A stretch of 64,000 bases of DNA, taken from NCBI RefSeq assembly GCF_001941865.1, contig NZ_CP016162.1, forward strand, positions 3,781,501 to 3,845,500. Reading direction: 5' to 3'. Shown here one piece after another: positions 26,293-34,513 of this stretch. Numbering within the stretch: position 1 is the first letter of the stretch; the number at the start of each line of letters is the position of its first letter. The notes under the pieces are model-generated. The model did no database searches. It had not been told where the DNA came from and saw only the letters and a program-made list of their open reading frames with translations. Source of the DNA: Pseudomonas alcaliphila JAB1 (lineage in GTDB: Bacteria; Pseudomonadota; Gammaproteobacteria; Pseudomonadales; Pseudomonadaceae). Position numbers and translations under genes: made by a program.

Positions 26293-26301
26293 TGCTATGA
26301 T
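26293..26301 (+). promoter_or_regulatory. Candidate extended -10 of sodB
   Basis: TGCTATGAT fits an extended -10 about 100 bp before sodB. A matching -35 is not clear. The remaining gap from 26159 to 26401 shows nothing else recognised except the AGGAGA ribosome site near 26391. Confidence 0.4.
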
Positions 26302-26401
26302 CCCGAGTCTGCGGCGCAAAGAGTACAAACTCGACGCCGCCTATAGGCCGCCCGTGATCGGCCTTGCGCATACCGCACACGACCTGAGTAGGAGATAGAC
26401 C

Positions 26402-26983
26402 ATGGCTTTTGAATTGCCGCCGCTGCCTTACGAAAAGAATGCCCTCGAGCCGCACATTTCCGCCGAGACCCTCGAATTCCACCACGACAAGCACCACAAT
26501 ACCTACGTCGTGAACCTGAACAACCTGGTGCCGGGCACCGAGTTCGAAGGCAAGAGCCTGGAAGAGATCGTCAAGACTTCCTCGGGCGGCATCTTCAACA
26601 ACGCCGCTCAGGTGTGGAACCACACCTTCTACTGGAACTGCCTGTCGCCGAACGGCGGTGGCCAGCCGACCGGCGCCCTGGCTGATGCCATCAACGCGGC
26701 CTTCGGTTCCTTCGACAAGTTCAAGGAAGAGTTCAGCAAGGTTTCCATCGGCACCTTCGGTTCCGGCTGGGGCTGGCTGGTGAAGAAAGCTGACGGTTCC
26801 CTGGCCCTGGCCAGCACCATCGGCGCCGGCTGCCCGCTGACCAGCGGCGACACTCCGCTGCTGACCTGCGACGTGTGGGAACACGCCTACTACATCGACT
26901 ACCGCAACCTGCGTCCGAAGTACGTCGAGGCGTTCTGGAACCTGGTGAACTGGGACTTCGTCGCCCAGAACTACGCGGCCTGA
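26402..26983 (+). CDS. sodB: Iron superoxide dismutase
   Basis: A 193-residue cytoplasmic Fe-SOD. The metal ligands are His27 in LEFHHDKHH, His in WNHTFYWN near residue 74, and Asp and His in [13 protein letters not shown] near 157-161. FGSGWGWL is the usual active-site segment. Length is normal. AGGAGA precedes the ATG. It stands alone, followed by a strong terminator. In P. aeruginosa as I remember it, sodB is next to bifA. Here two other genes lie between them. Confidence 0.96.
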   Translation: MAFELPPLPYEKNALEPHISAETLEFHHDKHHNTYVVNLNNLVPGTEFEGKSLEEIVKTSSGGIFNNAAQVWNHTFYWNCLSPNGGGQPTGALADAINAAFGSFDKFKEEFSKVSIGTFGSGWGWLVKKADGSLALASTIGAGCPLTSGDTPLLTCDVWEHAYYIDYRNLRPKYVEAFWNLVNWDFVAQNYAA

Positions 26984-27002
26984 ATCTCAGCCCCGTAATG
27001 CG

Positions 27003-27029
27003 AAAACCCGGCCTTCAGGCCGGGTTTTT
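27003..27029 (+). terminator. sodB terminator
   Basis: AAAACCCGGCCT (27003-27014) pairs with AGGCCGGGTTTT (27017-27028), followed by TTC. It is 19 bp past the stop. Confidence 0.88.
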
Positions 27030-27053
27030 CGTTTCTGCATCACGGCTGCGCAG

Positions 27054-27698
27054 CTAGAGCAATCTGCGTGGTGAAAACTCCACCCCCTGCTGCTCCACAC
27101 GATTGACCGCCTGGCTCAGTACACGGTCGGCACGTACCGGCCCGAGAAACTCGCAGAGCCCGATATAAAGCAGGTTCAGCAGCTTGCGCAGTTGCTCCAG
27201 TCCCAGGTTGGCGATACCGTCGCTCCCGCCCTGCTCCAACCAGATACGCAAACGCGTCGACAGCTCGGCGCTCACCCCCATACCGGACAGGTTGCCGGCG
27301 GCAAAGCGCCTCAGCGCCGCCTGCTGCGCGCCATCGAGTTGCTCCAGCAAGGCCTGGTTCAGAGCCAGAAAGGTCGTTTGTGCGGCGCTATCCGGAGTCG
27401 CCACTTGCCTTACGGCCTCATTGCGTCCCTGGCGCCAGGCGGCCAGTTGCTCCTCCGGGTCAGGCAACAGCTGCGAGGGTGGCCCCGTCAGGGCGCCAAC
27501 CAACTCGCGATACAGGCGTGCGCGTTCGAGCTTGCGCTCGGTACGCAGCACCACCTCGGCGAGAAATTCATTGAGAGCGAACGGCGGTTGCTCGGCGTAT
27601 TTGTTCTCCCACAGGGCCAGCAGTGGCCAGACCTCTTCATCCGAAAAGTGTCCGGCCAGGCCGGTGTAGATCGCGCGACGGCGCAGGCTCAATCTCAT
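27054..27698 (-). CDS. Uncharacterised soluble helical protein coupled to the ammonium transporter
   Basis: A 214-residue protein without signal peptide or membrane helix, predicted mostly helical. Notable segments are FSDEEVWPLLALWENKYAEQ near residues 19-38 and a conserved-looking C-terminal LLNLLYIGLCEFLGPVRADR. It starts at 27698 with GAGGAGGGG 7 bases upstream, only 2 bp after the transporter stop, so the two are co-translated. I do not recognise a domain. The pairing suggests a role tied to ammonium uptake or its regulation, an inference from position only. Confidence 0.75.
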   Translation of the reverse strand: MRLSLRRRAIYTGLAGHFSDEEVWPLLALWENKYAEQPPFALNEFLAEVVLRTERKLERARLYRELVGALTGPPSQLLPDPEEQLAAWRQGRNEAVRQVATPDSAAQTTFLALNQALLEQLDGAQQAALRRFAAGNLSGMGVSAELSTRLRIWLEQGGSDGIANLGLEQLRKLLNLLYIGLCEFLGPVRADRVLSQAVNRVEQQGVEFSPRRLL

Positions 27699-27700
27699 GC

Positions 27701-28996
27701 TTAGCCCCTCCTCGACCATTGCTCGCTGTCGAAGGTCTGCGTCAGATTGAACTCCGGATAACCGACCTCGGCATGCTCGGCAAAATCCAGCCCGCGCTGC
27801 TCATGCTGGGTCGAAACCCGCAACCCCATGGTCTTGGCCAACAGGAAGTAGAACACCAGGGCAACCGGAAAAGCCCAGAGAAAGGCTGCCGCAGCCCCCA
27901 ATGCCTGCACCGCGACACGCTCCCAGTTGAACAGGTCACCCTGATAGAACAGACCCGCAGCCAGGGTGCCCCAGATACCGGCGAAACCATGCACGGGGAT
28001 AGCACCGACGACATCGTCGAGCTGCAGGCGATCGAGCAGACGCATACCGTAGACCACGACGAAACCGGCGACAAGACCGCTGAGCAGGGCGAAACCCGGC
28101 GCCATGCTGGCGCAACCGGCGGTGATGCCGACCAGCCCGCCAATCGAGCCGTTCACCGTGGTGGTCAGCAATACCGGGCTGGCCGTGCTGCGTTGTGCCA
28201 GCAGAGCGCCGAGCGCACCAGCGACCGCAGCCAGATGCGTGTTCAGGGCGATCAAGCCGAGACTGCTGCTGACTTCCAGGTTGCTGCCAGCGTTGAAGCC
28301 GAACCAACCGACCCAGAGGATGAAACCGCCCAATGCCACCAGGCCGAGATTGTGCCCAGGGATCAAGCGTGCCTTACCATCAGGAGCGAAACGCCCGAGA
28401 CGCGGGCCCAGCACCAGAATCCCTGCCAGCGCACACCAGGCACCGATGCTGTGCACCACGGTCGAGCCAGCGAAATCGATGAAGCCCAGCTTGGCCAACC
28501 ACCCCTGACCGCCATACAGACCACCCCACACCCAACTGCCGAATATCGGATAGATCACACCGCTGATCAGTACCGCGCCAACCAGATAGGCGCCATACCG
28601 CGTGCGTTCGGCCATGGCACCACTGGCGATGGTCGCAGCGGTGGCGGCGAACATCATCTGGAACAGCAGGAAGGTGTAATCCCAGGGCTCGCCGTCATTC
28701 AGCGCGAAGTGACTCATGCCGAACCAGCCAGTGACATTGGCACCGAACATCAGGCCGAAGCCGAACAGCCAGAACACGATGCCGCCAACGCAGCAGTCCA
28801 TGTAGTTCTTCATCATCACGTTGACCGCGTTCTTGGCCCGCGACATGCCGCGCTCCAACAGGGCGAAACCCGCCTGCATGAAGAACACCAGCACGCTGGC
28901 CAACACCAGCCAGGCCGTATTGGCGGCCTCTTCGCTGGCGGCATGGGCCTGTGGGGCAAAGCTGACAGCGACGAGCAACAGCACGAGCGTTTTCAT
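27701..28996 (-). CDS. amt: Ammonium transporter, Amt/MEP/Rh family
   Basis: A 431-residue inner-membrane ammonium channel with a short signal peptide (ends AHAA) and about 11 helices. The twin pore histidines lie in GSTVVHSIGAW near residue 165 and PVHGFAGIWG near 312. The Phe gate region is FQMMFAATAATIASGAMAER. ATG at 28996 is chosen over GTG at 28999 because GGAGGGG is 7 bases upstream of it. No glnK gene adjoins it. A sigma-54-type promoter sits upstream, expected for nitrogen control. Confidence 0.93.
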   Translation of the reverse strand: MKTLVLLLVAVSFAPQAHAASEEAANTAWLVLASVLVFFMQAGFALLERGMSRAKNAVNVMMKNYMDCCVGGIVFWLFGFGLMFGANVTGWFGMSHFALNDGEPWDYTFLLFQMMFAATAATIASGAMAERTRYGAYLVGAVLISGVIYPIFGSWVWGGLYGGQGWLAKLGFIDFAGSTVVHSIGAWCALAGILVLGPRLGRFAPDGKARLIPGHNLGLVALGGFILWVGWFGFNAGSNLEVSSSLGLIALNTHLAAVAGALGALLAQRSTASPVLLTTTVNGSIGGLVGITAGCASMAPGFALLSGLVAGFVVVYGMRLLDRLQLDDVVGAIPVHGFAGIWGTLAAGLFYQGDLFNWERVAVQALGAAAAFLWAFPVALVFYFLLAKTMGLRVSTQHEQRGLDFAEHAEVGYPEFNLTQTFDSEQWSRRG

Positions 28997-29029
28997 CACG
29001 AATCCCCTCCCGGTCGATGCCCGGCCTTC

Positions 29030-29044
29030 GCAACTCTTGTGCCA
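29030..29044 (-). promoter_or_regulatory. Sigma-54 (-24/-12) promoter for amt
   Basis: On the minus strand TGGCAC-AAGAG-TTGC matches the RpoN consensus exactly in both boxes and spacing. Its -12 element lies about 34 bp before the amt start. NtrC activation under nitrogen limitation is the likely control. No convincing NtrC site was confirmed upstream. Confidence 0.8.
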
Positions 29045-29300
29045 GCGGCCAAGCAGACGGCAGGTGGCGCGTCACAGGGCGTAACAACGACGGACGGTCA
29101 ATATGACCAAAGGTGTTCAAGTACGGCGCAATCGCACCGACACAGAGCAGTGAGTCGGCCTCCAAGCGGCGATTCGCACCAGGAGCGTTCCTTGTGGGAT
29201 AAATAGTGCCACCAGGCATGATGGCCCTTTGACGGCCAGGCCTAGATTGCCAATACTCTCGTCTGACTGACGCTGTAAGCATCGACATAAGGAATTGCCT
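29045..29300. other. amt/bifA divergent intergenic region
   Basis: Part of the 304-bp gap between amt and bifA. Beyond the sigma-54 promoter I see AAGGA at 29289-29293 before bifA and no firm promoter or operator. A weak TGCCACCAGGCA palindrome near 29208-29219 is noted without a role. Confidence 0.4.
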
Positions 29301-31355
29301 TTGAAGCTGGAATTGAAAAACAGCTTGTCGCTCAAGTTGCTCCGCGTGGTGCTGTTGTCAGCACTCGTAGTAGGAGTGGTATTGAGTTGTGCGCAGATTG
29401 TCTTCGACGCCTATAAGACACGTCAGGCGGTGGCCAACGATGCCCATCGCATCCTCGGCATGTTCCGCGACCCTTCGACCCAGGCGGTATACAGCCTGGA
29501 CCGCGAGATGGGCATGCAGGTGATCGAGGGGCTGTTCCAGCACGAATCGGTGCGTCACGCCTCCATTGGCCACCCCAACGAACCCATGCTGGCCGAGCGC
29601 ACTCGCGATCTGGCACAGATGCCGACTCGCTGGCTGACCGACCCGATCCTCGGTCAGGAGCAGTTGTTCTCCACCAAGCTGGTCGGCCGCGGTCCTTACA
29701 GCGAGTATTACGGTGACCTCAATATCACCCTCGATACGGCGCCTTACGGCGAAAGCTTCGTCACCAACTCGGTGATCATCTTCATCTCAGGGGTGCTGCG
29801 CGCCATGGCCATGGGCCTGGTGCTCTATCTGGTCTATCACTGGCTGCTGACCAAACCCCTGTCGAAGATCATCGAACACCTCACCAACATCAATCCCGAC
29901 CGACCCAGCGAACACAAGCTGCCCATGCTCAAGGGCAACGAGAAGAACGAGCTGGGTTTGTGGATCAACACCGCCAACCAGTTGCTGGCCTCCATCGAGC
30001 GCAACACTCATCTGCGCCGTGAAGCCGAGAACAGCCTGCTGCGCATGGCTCAGTATGATTTTCTTACCGGCCTGCCCAACCGTCAGCAACTGCAACAGCA
30101 GCTCGATCAGATTCTCGAAGATGCCGGCCGTCTGCAGCGTCGCGTCGCCGTGCTCTGCGTCGGCCTGGATGACTTCAAGGGCATCAACGAACAATTCAGT
30201 TACCAGAGCGGCGACCAGTTGCTGCTCGCACTGTCCGACCGCCTGCGCAGCCACAGCGGCCGCCTGGGCGCACTGGCCCGTTTGGGCGGTGACCAGTTCG
30301 CCCTGGTTCAAGCCGACATCGAACAACCCTACGAAGCCGCCGAACTGGCGCAGAGCGTACTCGACGACCTGGAGCTGCCTTTCCTGCTCGATCAGCACGA
30401 AGTGCGCCTGCGCGCCACCATCGGCATCACCCTGTTCCCGGAAGATGGTGACAGCACCGAAAAGCTGCTGCAGAAAGCCGAACAGACCATGACCCTGGCC
30501 AAGAGTCGTTCGCGCAATCGCTACCAGTTCTACATCGCCAGCGTCGACAGCGAGATGCGGCGCCGCCGTGAGCTGGAAAAGGATCTGCGCGATGCCCTGG
30601 CGCAGAACCAGCTGCACCTGGTCTACCAGCCCCAGATAGACTACCGCGACCACCGCGTGGTCGGCGTCGAGGCGCTGCTGCGCTGGCAGCACCCGCAACA
30701 CGGCTTCGTCCCGCCGGACCTGTTCATTCCGCTGGCTGAGCAGAACGGTACCATCATCCCCATCGGCGAATGGATTCTCGACCAGACCTGCCGCCAACTG
30801 CGCGAATGGCATGACCAGGGCTTCAGCGAGCTGCGCATGGCCATCAACCTGTCCACCGTGCAGCTGCACCACGCCGAGCTGCCGCGCGTGGTCAACAATC
30901 TGATGCAGGTCTACCGCCTGCCGCCCAAAAGCCTGGAGCTGGAAGTCACCGAGACCGGCCTGATGGAAGACATCAGCACCGCCGCCCAGCATCTGCTCAG
31001 CCTGCGTCGCTCCGGCGCGCTTATTGCCATCGACGACTTCGGTACCGGCTATTCCTCGCTGAGCTATCTGAAAAGCCTGCCGCTGGACAAGATCAAGATC
31101 GACAAGAGCTTCGTGCAGGACCTGCTCGAAGACGAAGACGACGCCACCATCGTTCGCGCCATCATCCAGCTGGGCAAGAGCCTGGGCATGCAAGTGATCG
31201 CCGAAGGCGTGGAAACCGCCGAGCAGGAGGCCTACATCATCGCCCAGGGCTGCCATGAGGGTCAGGGCTACCTCTACAGCAAACCGCTGCCAGCGCGCGA
31301 GTTGACGCTGTTCCTCAAGCAGTCGCGACGCCTGAGCTCAGCCGCGACGCTCTGA
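29301..31355 (+). CDS. bifA: BifA-type c-di-GMP phosphodiesterase (GGDEF-EAL)
   Basis: A 684-residue inner-membrane protein that lowers c-di-GMP and so affects biofilm and swarming. TM1 is about residues 10-30, a periplasmic loop follows, and TM2 is about 158-182. The GGDEF domain has the degenerate motif GGDQF near 330. The EAL domain has EALLRW near 457 and DDFGTGYSSLSYLK near 576, both intact. It matches P. aeruginosa BifA as I remember it along its length. Start at TTG 29301 is preferred, because AAGGA is 7 bases upstream and the family begins MKLELKNSLS. Confidence 0.93.
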   Translation: MKLELKNSLSLKLLRVVLLSALVVGVVLSCAQIVFDAYKTRQAVANDAHRILGMFRDPSTQAVYSLDREMGMQVIEGLFQHESVRHASIGHPNEPMLAERTRDLAQMPTRWLTDPILGQEQLFSTKLVGRGPYSEYYGDLNITLDTAPYGESFVTNSVIIFISGVLRAMAMGLVLYLVYHWLLTKPLSKIIEHLTNINPDRPSEHKLPMLKGNEKNELGLWINTANQLLASIERNTHLRREAENSLLRMAQYDFLTGLPNRQQLQQQLDQILEDAGRLQRRVAVLCVGLDDFKGINEQFSYQSGDQLLLALSDRLRSHSGRLGALARLGGDQFALVQADIEQPYEAAELAQSVLDDLELPFLLDQHEVRLRATIGITLFPEDGDSTEKLLQKAEQTMTLAKSRSRNRYQFYIASVDSEMRRRRELEKDLRDALAQNQLHLVYQPQIDYRDHRVVGVEALLRWQHPQHGFVPPDLFIPLAEQNGTIIPIGEWILDQTCRQLREWHDQGFSELRMAINLSTVQLHHAELPRVVNNLMQVYRLPPKSLELEVTETGLMEDISTAAQHLLSLRRSGALIAIDDFGTGYSSLSYLKSLPLDKIKIDKSFVQDLLEDEDDATIVRAIIQLGKSLGMQVIAEGVETAEQEAYIIAQGCHEGQGYLYSKPLPARELTLFLKQSRRLSSAATL

Positions 31356-31368
31356 ACGTCCCCCACAA

Positions 31369-31396
31369 AAAACGCCGCGATCAGTCGCGGCGTTTT
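31369..31396. terminator. Bidirectional terminator between bifA and the EF-hand protein gene
   Basis: AAAACGCCGCGA (31369-31380) pairs with TCGCGGCGTTTT (31385-31396) around TCAG. A-run and T-run flank both sides. Confidence 0.88.
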
Positions 31397-31418
31397 CGTT
31401 CGAGCCCGCAAACCCAAC

Positions 31419-32324
31419 TCACCAGTGCTGCACACCCAGCAGCCAGGCCGTGGCCAATGCGCCGACCAGGCACAGTACGGCGCCACCGGCGGCCTGCCAG
31501 TAGAAGCTGCGGGCCAGCTCGTCCTCTCCGCTGTTGGAGAGAATGAACGGCTGGCGCTCACCAGGCTTGGCCATCTGGTGCCGCGCCGGCTCGGACGCCT
31601 TTTGCCGGTGCCGACCCTCGGCTTCCAGTTGCGCCGCCAATCGCACGCGATTCCATTCCTGCTCGTCGAGCTCACCGTTGCCGTCACTGTCGAAACGCCG
31701 TAGCAGCCCAACGTAATCGCCCTTCCATTCGCGGATCACTTCGCCCTGAGCGGCATGCCTGTCGAACCCCTGCTGCGCAGCGCCGCGGGTGCGAAAATCA
31801 CCGATGGCATACAGCGGCTGGCCGACATGGAAGCGTTCTTCGCTGTAGCGATAGCGCTGACCGCTGGTGAGAAAACCGAATAATCCGGTCTTGGCCGGGC
31901 CCAGCGGGTGCCGCAGGTTGCCCTCCCAGACGTCACGCACCGCCGCACGAATCTCGGCACCACGCGGGTCGATCAGGCATTCGCCGGTGCCATCGACCAG
32001 GCGCAACCAGGCGTCACTGGCGCCACTCTCGATCACCCGCCAACTGCGCTTCTTGCCGCTGGAGCGATACTCCTCGATACGAAAGCGCCACCACAGGCAG
32101 GGTTTGCCAGTCAGCGGCCCACGCAACTGCATGTCCGGCAACGCTTCGAGCACACCATAGAGTTCGACGTAACCCTGCGCCGCCGAGCGGATCTTCGAGG
32201 TGGGCGTATCGAGCAGATGGCGCGCCTGCGACCAACCCCGCAGGCACCACCAGGCACCGCCCAGGCAAGCGCCAAGGGTGAACGTGAGCGTGAAGAAGAA
32301 GCCGAAGGGGTCGACCTGCATCAT
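31419..32324 (-). CDS. Membrane protein with GIDE-like domain and EF-hand
   Basis: A 301-residue protein with an N-terminal membrane helix (about residues 9-30), a beta-rich region resembling the GIDE/MULAN domain (LPDMQLRGPLTGKPCLWWRFRIEEY) and one EF-hand loop DSDGNGELDEQEW near residues 211-223. A C-terminal helix ends it. It is adjacent to and upstream-coupled with lemA, 10 bp apart. Bacterial GIDE-domain proteins commonly accompany LemA. The function is unknown. The start codon could be either of two adjacent ATGs. Confidence 0.75.
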   Translation of the reverse strand: MMQVDPFGFFFTLTFTLGACLGGAWWCLRGWSQARHLLDTPTSKIRSAAQGYVELYGVLEALPDMQLRGPLTGKPCLWWRFRIEEYRSSGKKRSWRVIESGASDAWLRLVDGTGECLIDPRGAEIRAAVRDVWEGNLRHPLGPAKTGLFGFLTSGQRYRYSEERFHVGQPLYAIGDFRTRGAAQQGFDRHAAQGEVIREWKGDYVGLLRRFDSDGNGELDEQEWNRVRLAAQLEAEGRHRQKASEPARHQMAKPGERQPFILSNSGEDELARSFYWQAAGGAVLCLVGALATAWLLGVQHW

Positions 32325-32334
32325 CGGCAGGTTC

Positions 32335-32907
32335 TCAGTTGAACAGTGATTTCATGTCTACGTCGGCTTTTTCCGCCTCGCTGAACACCAGCAGCTCGGC
32401 AGCCTGGAAGTTGAACATGCGCGCGATGAGTACATCGGGAAACTGCTCGATGCGCACGTTGTTGAGGTTGACCGCCTCGTTGTACAGCTCGCGGCGGTCG
32501 GCGATGCCGTTTTCCAGGCCGCTGATACGCTGCTGCAGATGCTGGAAACTGTCGTTGGCCTTCAGCTCAGGGTAGTTCTCCGCCAGGGCAAAGAGCTGAC
32601 CGAGGCCCGCGCGCAGACCACTTTCGGCCTTGCCCAGGGCGCCGACATCATGTTGTTCGCGAGCACTGGCAACGGCACTACGCGCTGCAATCACCCGCTC
32701 CAGCGTCGAGCCTTCGTACTGCATGTACTGCTTGCAGGTTTCCACCAGCTTGGGCAGTTCGTCGTGTCGCTGCTTGAGCAGCACGTCGATGTTCGACCAG
32801 GCCTTGCTCACGCCATGCTTGAGGCGTACCAGCCCGTTGTACAGCGACACCGCGTAGGCGCCGAGCAGGACGAGGACAACGATGATGATCACGGCGGTCA
32901 GGCTCAT
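32335..32907 (-). CDS. lemA: LemA family protein
   Basis: A 190-residue protein with an N-terminal membrane helix (residues 4-24) and a long helical LemA domain: LKHGVSKAWSNIDVLLKQRHDELPKLVETCKQYM, then NLNNVRIEQFPDVLIA and KADVDMKSLFN at the end. The topology is a short periplasmic or cytoplasmic tail with a coiled helical body. LemA proteins are widespread and of unclear function. It is followed 10 bp later by the EF-hand/GIDE-like gene, suggesting a working pair. Confidence 0.92.
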   Translation of the reverse strand: MSLTAVIIIVVLVLLGAYAVSLYNGLVRLKHGVSKAWSNIDVLLKQRHDELPKLVETCKQYMQYEGSTLERVIAARSAVASAREQHDVGALGKAESGLRAGLGQLFALAENYPELKANDSFQHLQQRISGLENGIADRRELYNEAVNLNNVRIEQFPDVLIARMFNFQAAELLVFSEAEKADVDMKSLFN

Positions 32908-33010
32908 GCAGTTTTCTCCAGGCAGAACTGCGAATCGGGTGCTGGCATTCTAACGGCAACGAGGTGGCCCGGTAGCGATATCCCGCACAGCGACGAATAA
33001 TGGCCTTTAC

Positions 33011-33037
33011 ACATAATGCGAAACATTTGCATTATGT
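33011..33037. promoter_or_regulatory. Fur-box-like palindrome before the imelysin gene
   Basis: ACATAATGC (33011-33019) and GCATTATGT (33029-33037) are perfect 9-bp arms around a 9-bp AT-rich centre. The shape resembles overlapping Fur hexamers (NATAAT-type), and imelysins are often iron-regulated. The fit to the 19-bp consensus is partial, so another dimeric regulator is possible. Confidence 0.5.
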
Positions 33038-33097
33038 TGCAGTTTTTCAGGTACCACTGAGTACCATCCACATTTCGTACATGCAAAGGACCCCGCC

Positions 33098-34435
33098 ATG
33101 ATTCGTATGCCTCTGGCCTCCGCCAGCCTGCTGGCCATCGCCATTTCCCTCGCTGGCTGTGGCGAAGACAAAGCCCCCGCGACCCAGGCGGCTGCGCCTG
33201 CTGCTGCCACCGAGAGCGCGGCGCCAGCCACTGCGGCTAAGGTCGACGAAGCAGCGGCGAAGGCCGTGGTCAACCATTACGCCGATCTGGCCCTGGCCGT
33301 ATTCAGCGACGCCGCCAGCACCGGCAAGGCCCTGCAGACTGCCGTCGATGCACTGCTTGCCGATCCCAGCGAAGCGACCCTGAAAACTGCGCGCGAAGCC
33401 TGGCTGGCCGCACGCGTGCCCTACATGCAGACCGAAGTGTTCCGTTTCGGTAACCCGGTGGTCGACGAGTGGGAAGGTCAGCTCAACGCCTGGCCGCTGG
33501 ACGAAGGCCTGATCGACTACGTGGCCGAGGACTACCAGCACGCCCTGGGTAACCCGGGCGCGCAAGCCAACATCATCGCCAACACCGAGATCCAGGTGGG
33601 TGAAGACAAGATCGACGTCAGCGAAATCACCGGCGAGCTGCTGGCCAGCCTGAACGAGCTGGGCGGCTCCGAAGCCAACGTCGCCACCGGCTACCACGCC
33701 ATCGAATTCCTGCTCTGGGGCCAGGACCTCAACGGCACCGAGCCAGGCGCCGGCGAGCGTCCCTACACCGACTACGTAGTGGGTGAAGGCGCTACTGGTG
33801 GCCACAACGAGCGCCGCCGCGCCTTCCTCAAGGCGGCTACCGACCTGCTGGTCAGCGACCTGAACGACATGGTCGAGCAGTGGAAAGATGGCGTGCAAGG
33901 CAACTACCGCAGCGAGCTGGTCGCCGATTCGGCCGACAACGGCCTGCGCAAGATGCTGTTCGGCATGGGCAGCCTGTCGCTCGGCGAACTGGCGGGCGAG
34001 CGCATGAAGGTCGCACTGGAAGCCAACTCCACCGAAGACGAGCATGACTGCTTCAGCGACAACACCCACAACTCGCACTTCTACAATGGCAAAGGCATTC
34101 GTAATGTCTACCTGGGCGAGTACAAGAAGGTCGACGGCAGCACCCTGACCGGCCCGAGCCTGTCCGAGCTGGTGGCCAAGGCTGACGCCCAGGCCGACGC
34201 CACGCTCAAGGCCGACCTGCAGGAAACCGAAGCCAAGCTGCAGGCACTGGTCGACAGCGCCGAGAAGAACAACGTGCACTTCGACCAGCTGATCGCGGAA
34301 GGCAACGCCGAAGGCCAGCAACTGGTACGTGACGCCATCGCTGCCCTGGTCAAGCAGACCGGCGCCATCGAGCAGGCTGCGGGCAAACTGGGCATCAGCG
34401 ACCTGAACCCGGACACCGCCGATCACGAATTCTGA
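33098..34435 (+). CDS. icmP: IcmP-type imelysin lipoprotein (peptidase M75 family)
   Basis: A 445-residue lipoprotein with lipobox LAGC (Cys21) after a short signal peptide and an Ala-rich linker. The imelysin domain holds the characteristic GxHxxE motif as GYHAIEFLLWGQD near residue 197 and the ADSADNGLRKMLFG region. Family members are iron-regulated and associated with the outer membrane. The P. aeruginosa homologue is called an insulin-cleaving metalloprotease. The active role in iron uptake is uncertain. It is followed by a terminator, so it is probably monocistronic. Confidence 0.85.
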   Translation: MIRMPLASASLLAIAISLAGCGEDKAPATQAAAPAAATESAAPATAAKVDEAAAKAVVNHYADLALAVFSDAASTGKALQTAVDALLADPSEATLKTAREAWLAARVPYMQTEVFRFGNPVVDEWEGQLNAWPLDEGLIDYVAEDYQHALGNPGAQANIIANTEIQVGEDKIDVSEITGELLASLNELGGSEANVATGYHAIEFLLWGQDLNGTEPGAGERPYTDYVVGEGATGGHNERRRAFLKAATDLLVSDLNDMVEQWKDGVQGNYRSELVADSADNGLRKMLFGMGSLSLGELAGERMKVALEANSTEDEHDCFSDNTHNSHFYNGKGIRNVYLGEYKKVDGSTLTGPSLSELVAKADAQADATLKADLQETEAKLQALVDSAEKNNVHFDQLIAEGNAEGQQLVRDAIAALVKQTGAIEQAAGKLGISDLNPDTADHEF

Positions 34436-34450
34436 TCGACATAGCGGGCT

Positions 34451-34489
34451 GAAAAAGCCGGCGCCCCGATAAGGAGCGCAGGCTTTTTC
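34451..34489. terminator. Terminator after the imelysin gene
   Basis: GAAAAAGCC (34451-34459) pairs with GGCTTTTTC (34481-34489), with further inner pairing GCGCC/GGAGCGC. Either direction could use it. It lies between convergent genes. Confidence 0.7.
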
Positions 34490-34513
34490 ATGCCTGGTCC
34501 TTTTTGCCTGCTG

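Noticed and set aside
26053..26346. A 97-codon ORF starting in the MITE-like element and running toward sodB
   Set aside because: It begins inside the repeat, has no ribosome site and its translation shows no recognisable family.
29787..31256. A 489-codon minus-strand ORF antisense to bifA, and similar long antisense frames at 37378-38655, 41196-42446 and 48206-49651
   Set aside because: All lie opposite well-supported genes in high-GC DNA. Their translations are low-complexity or lack any domain and start signal.
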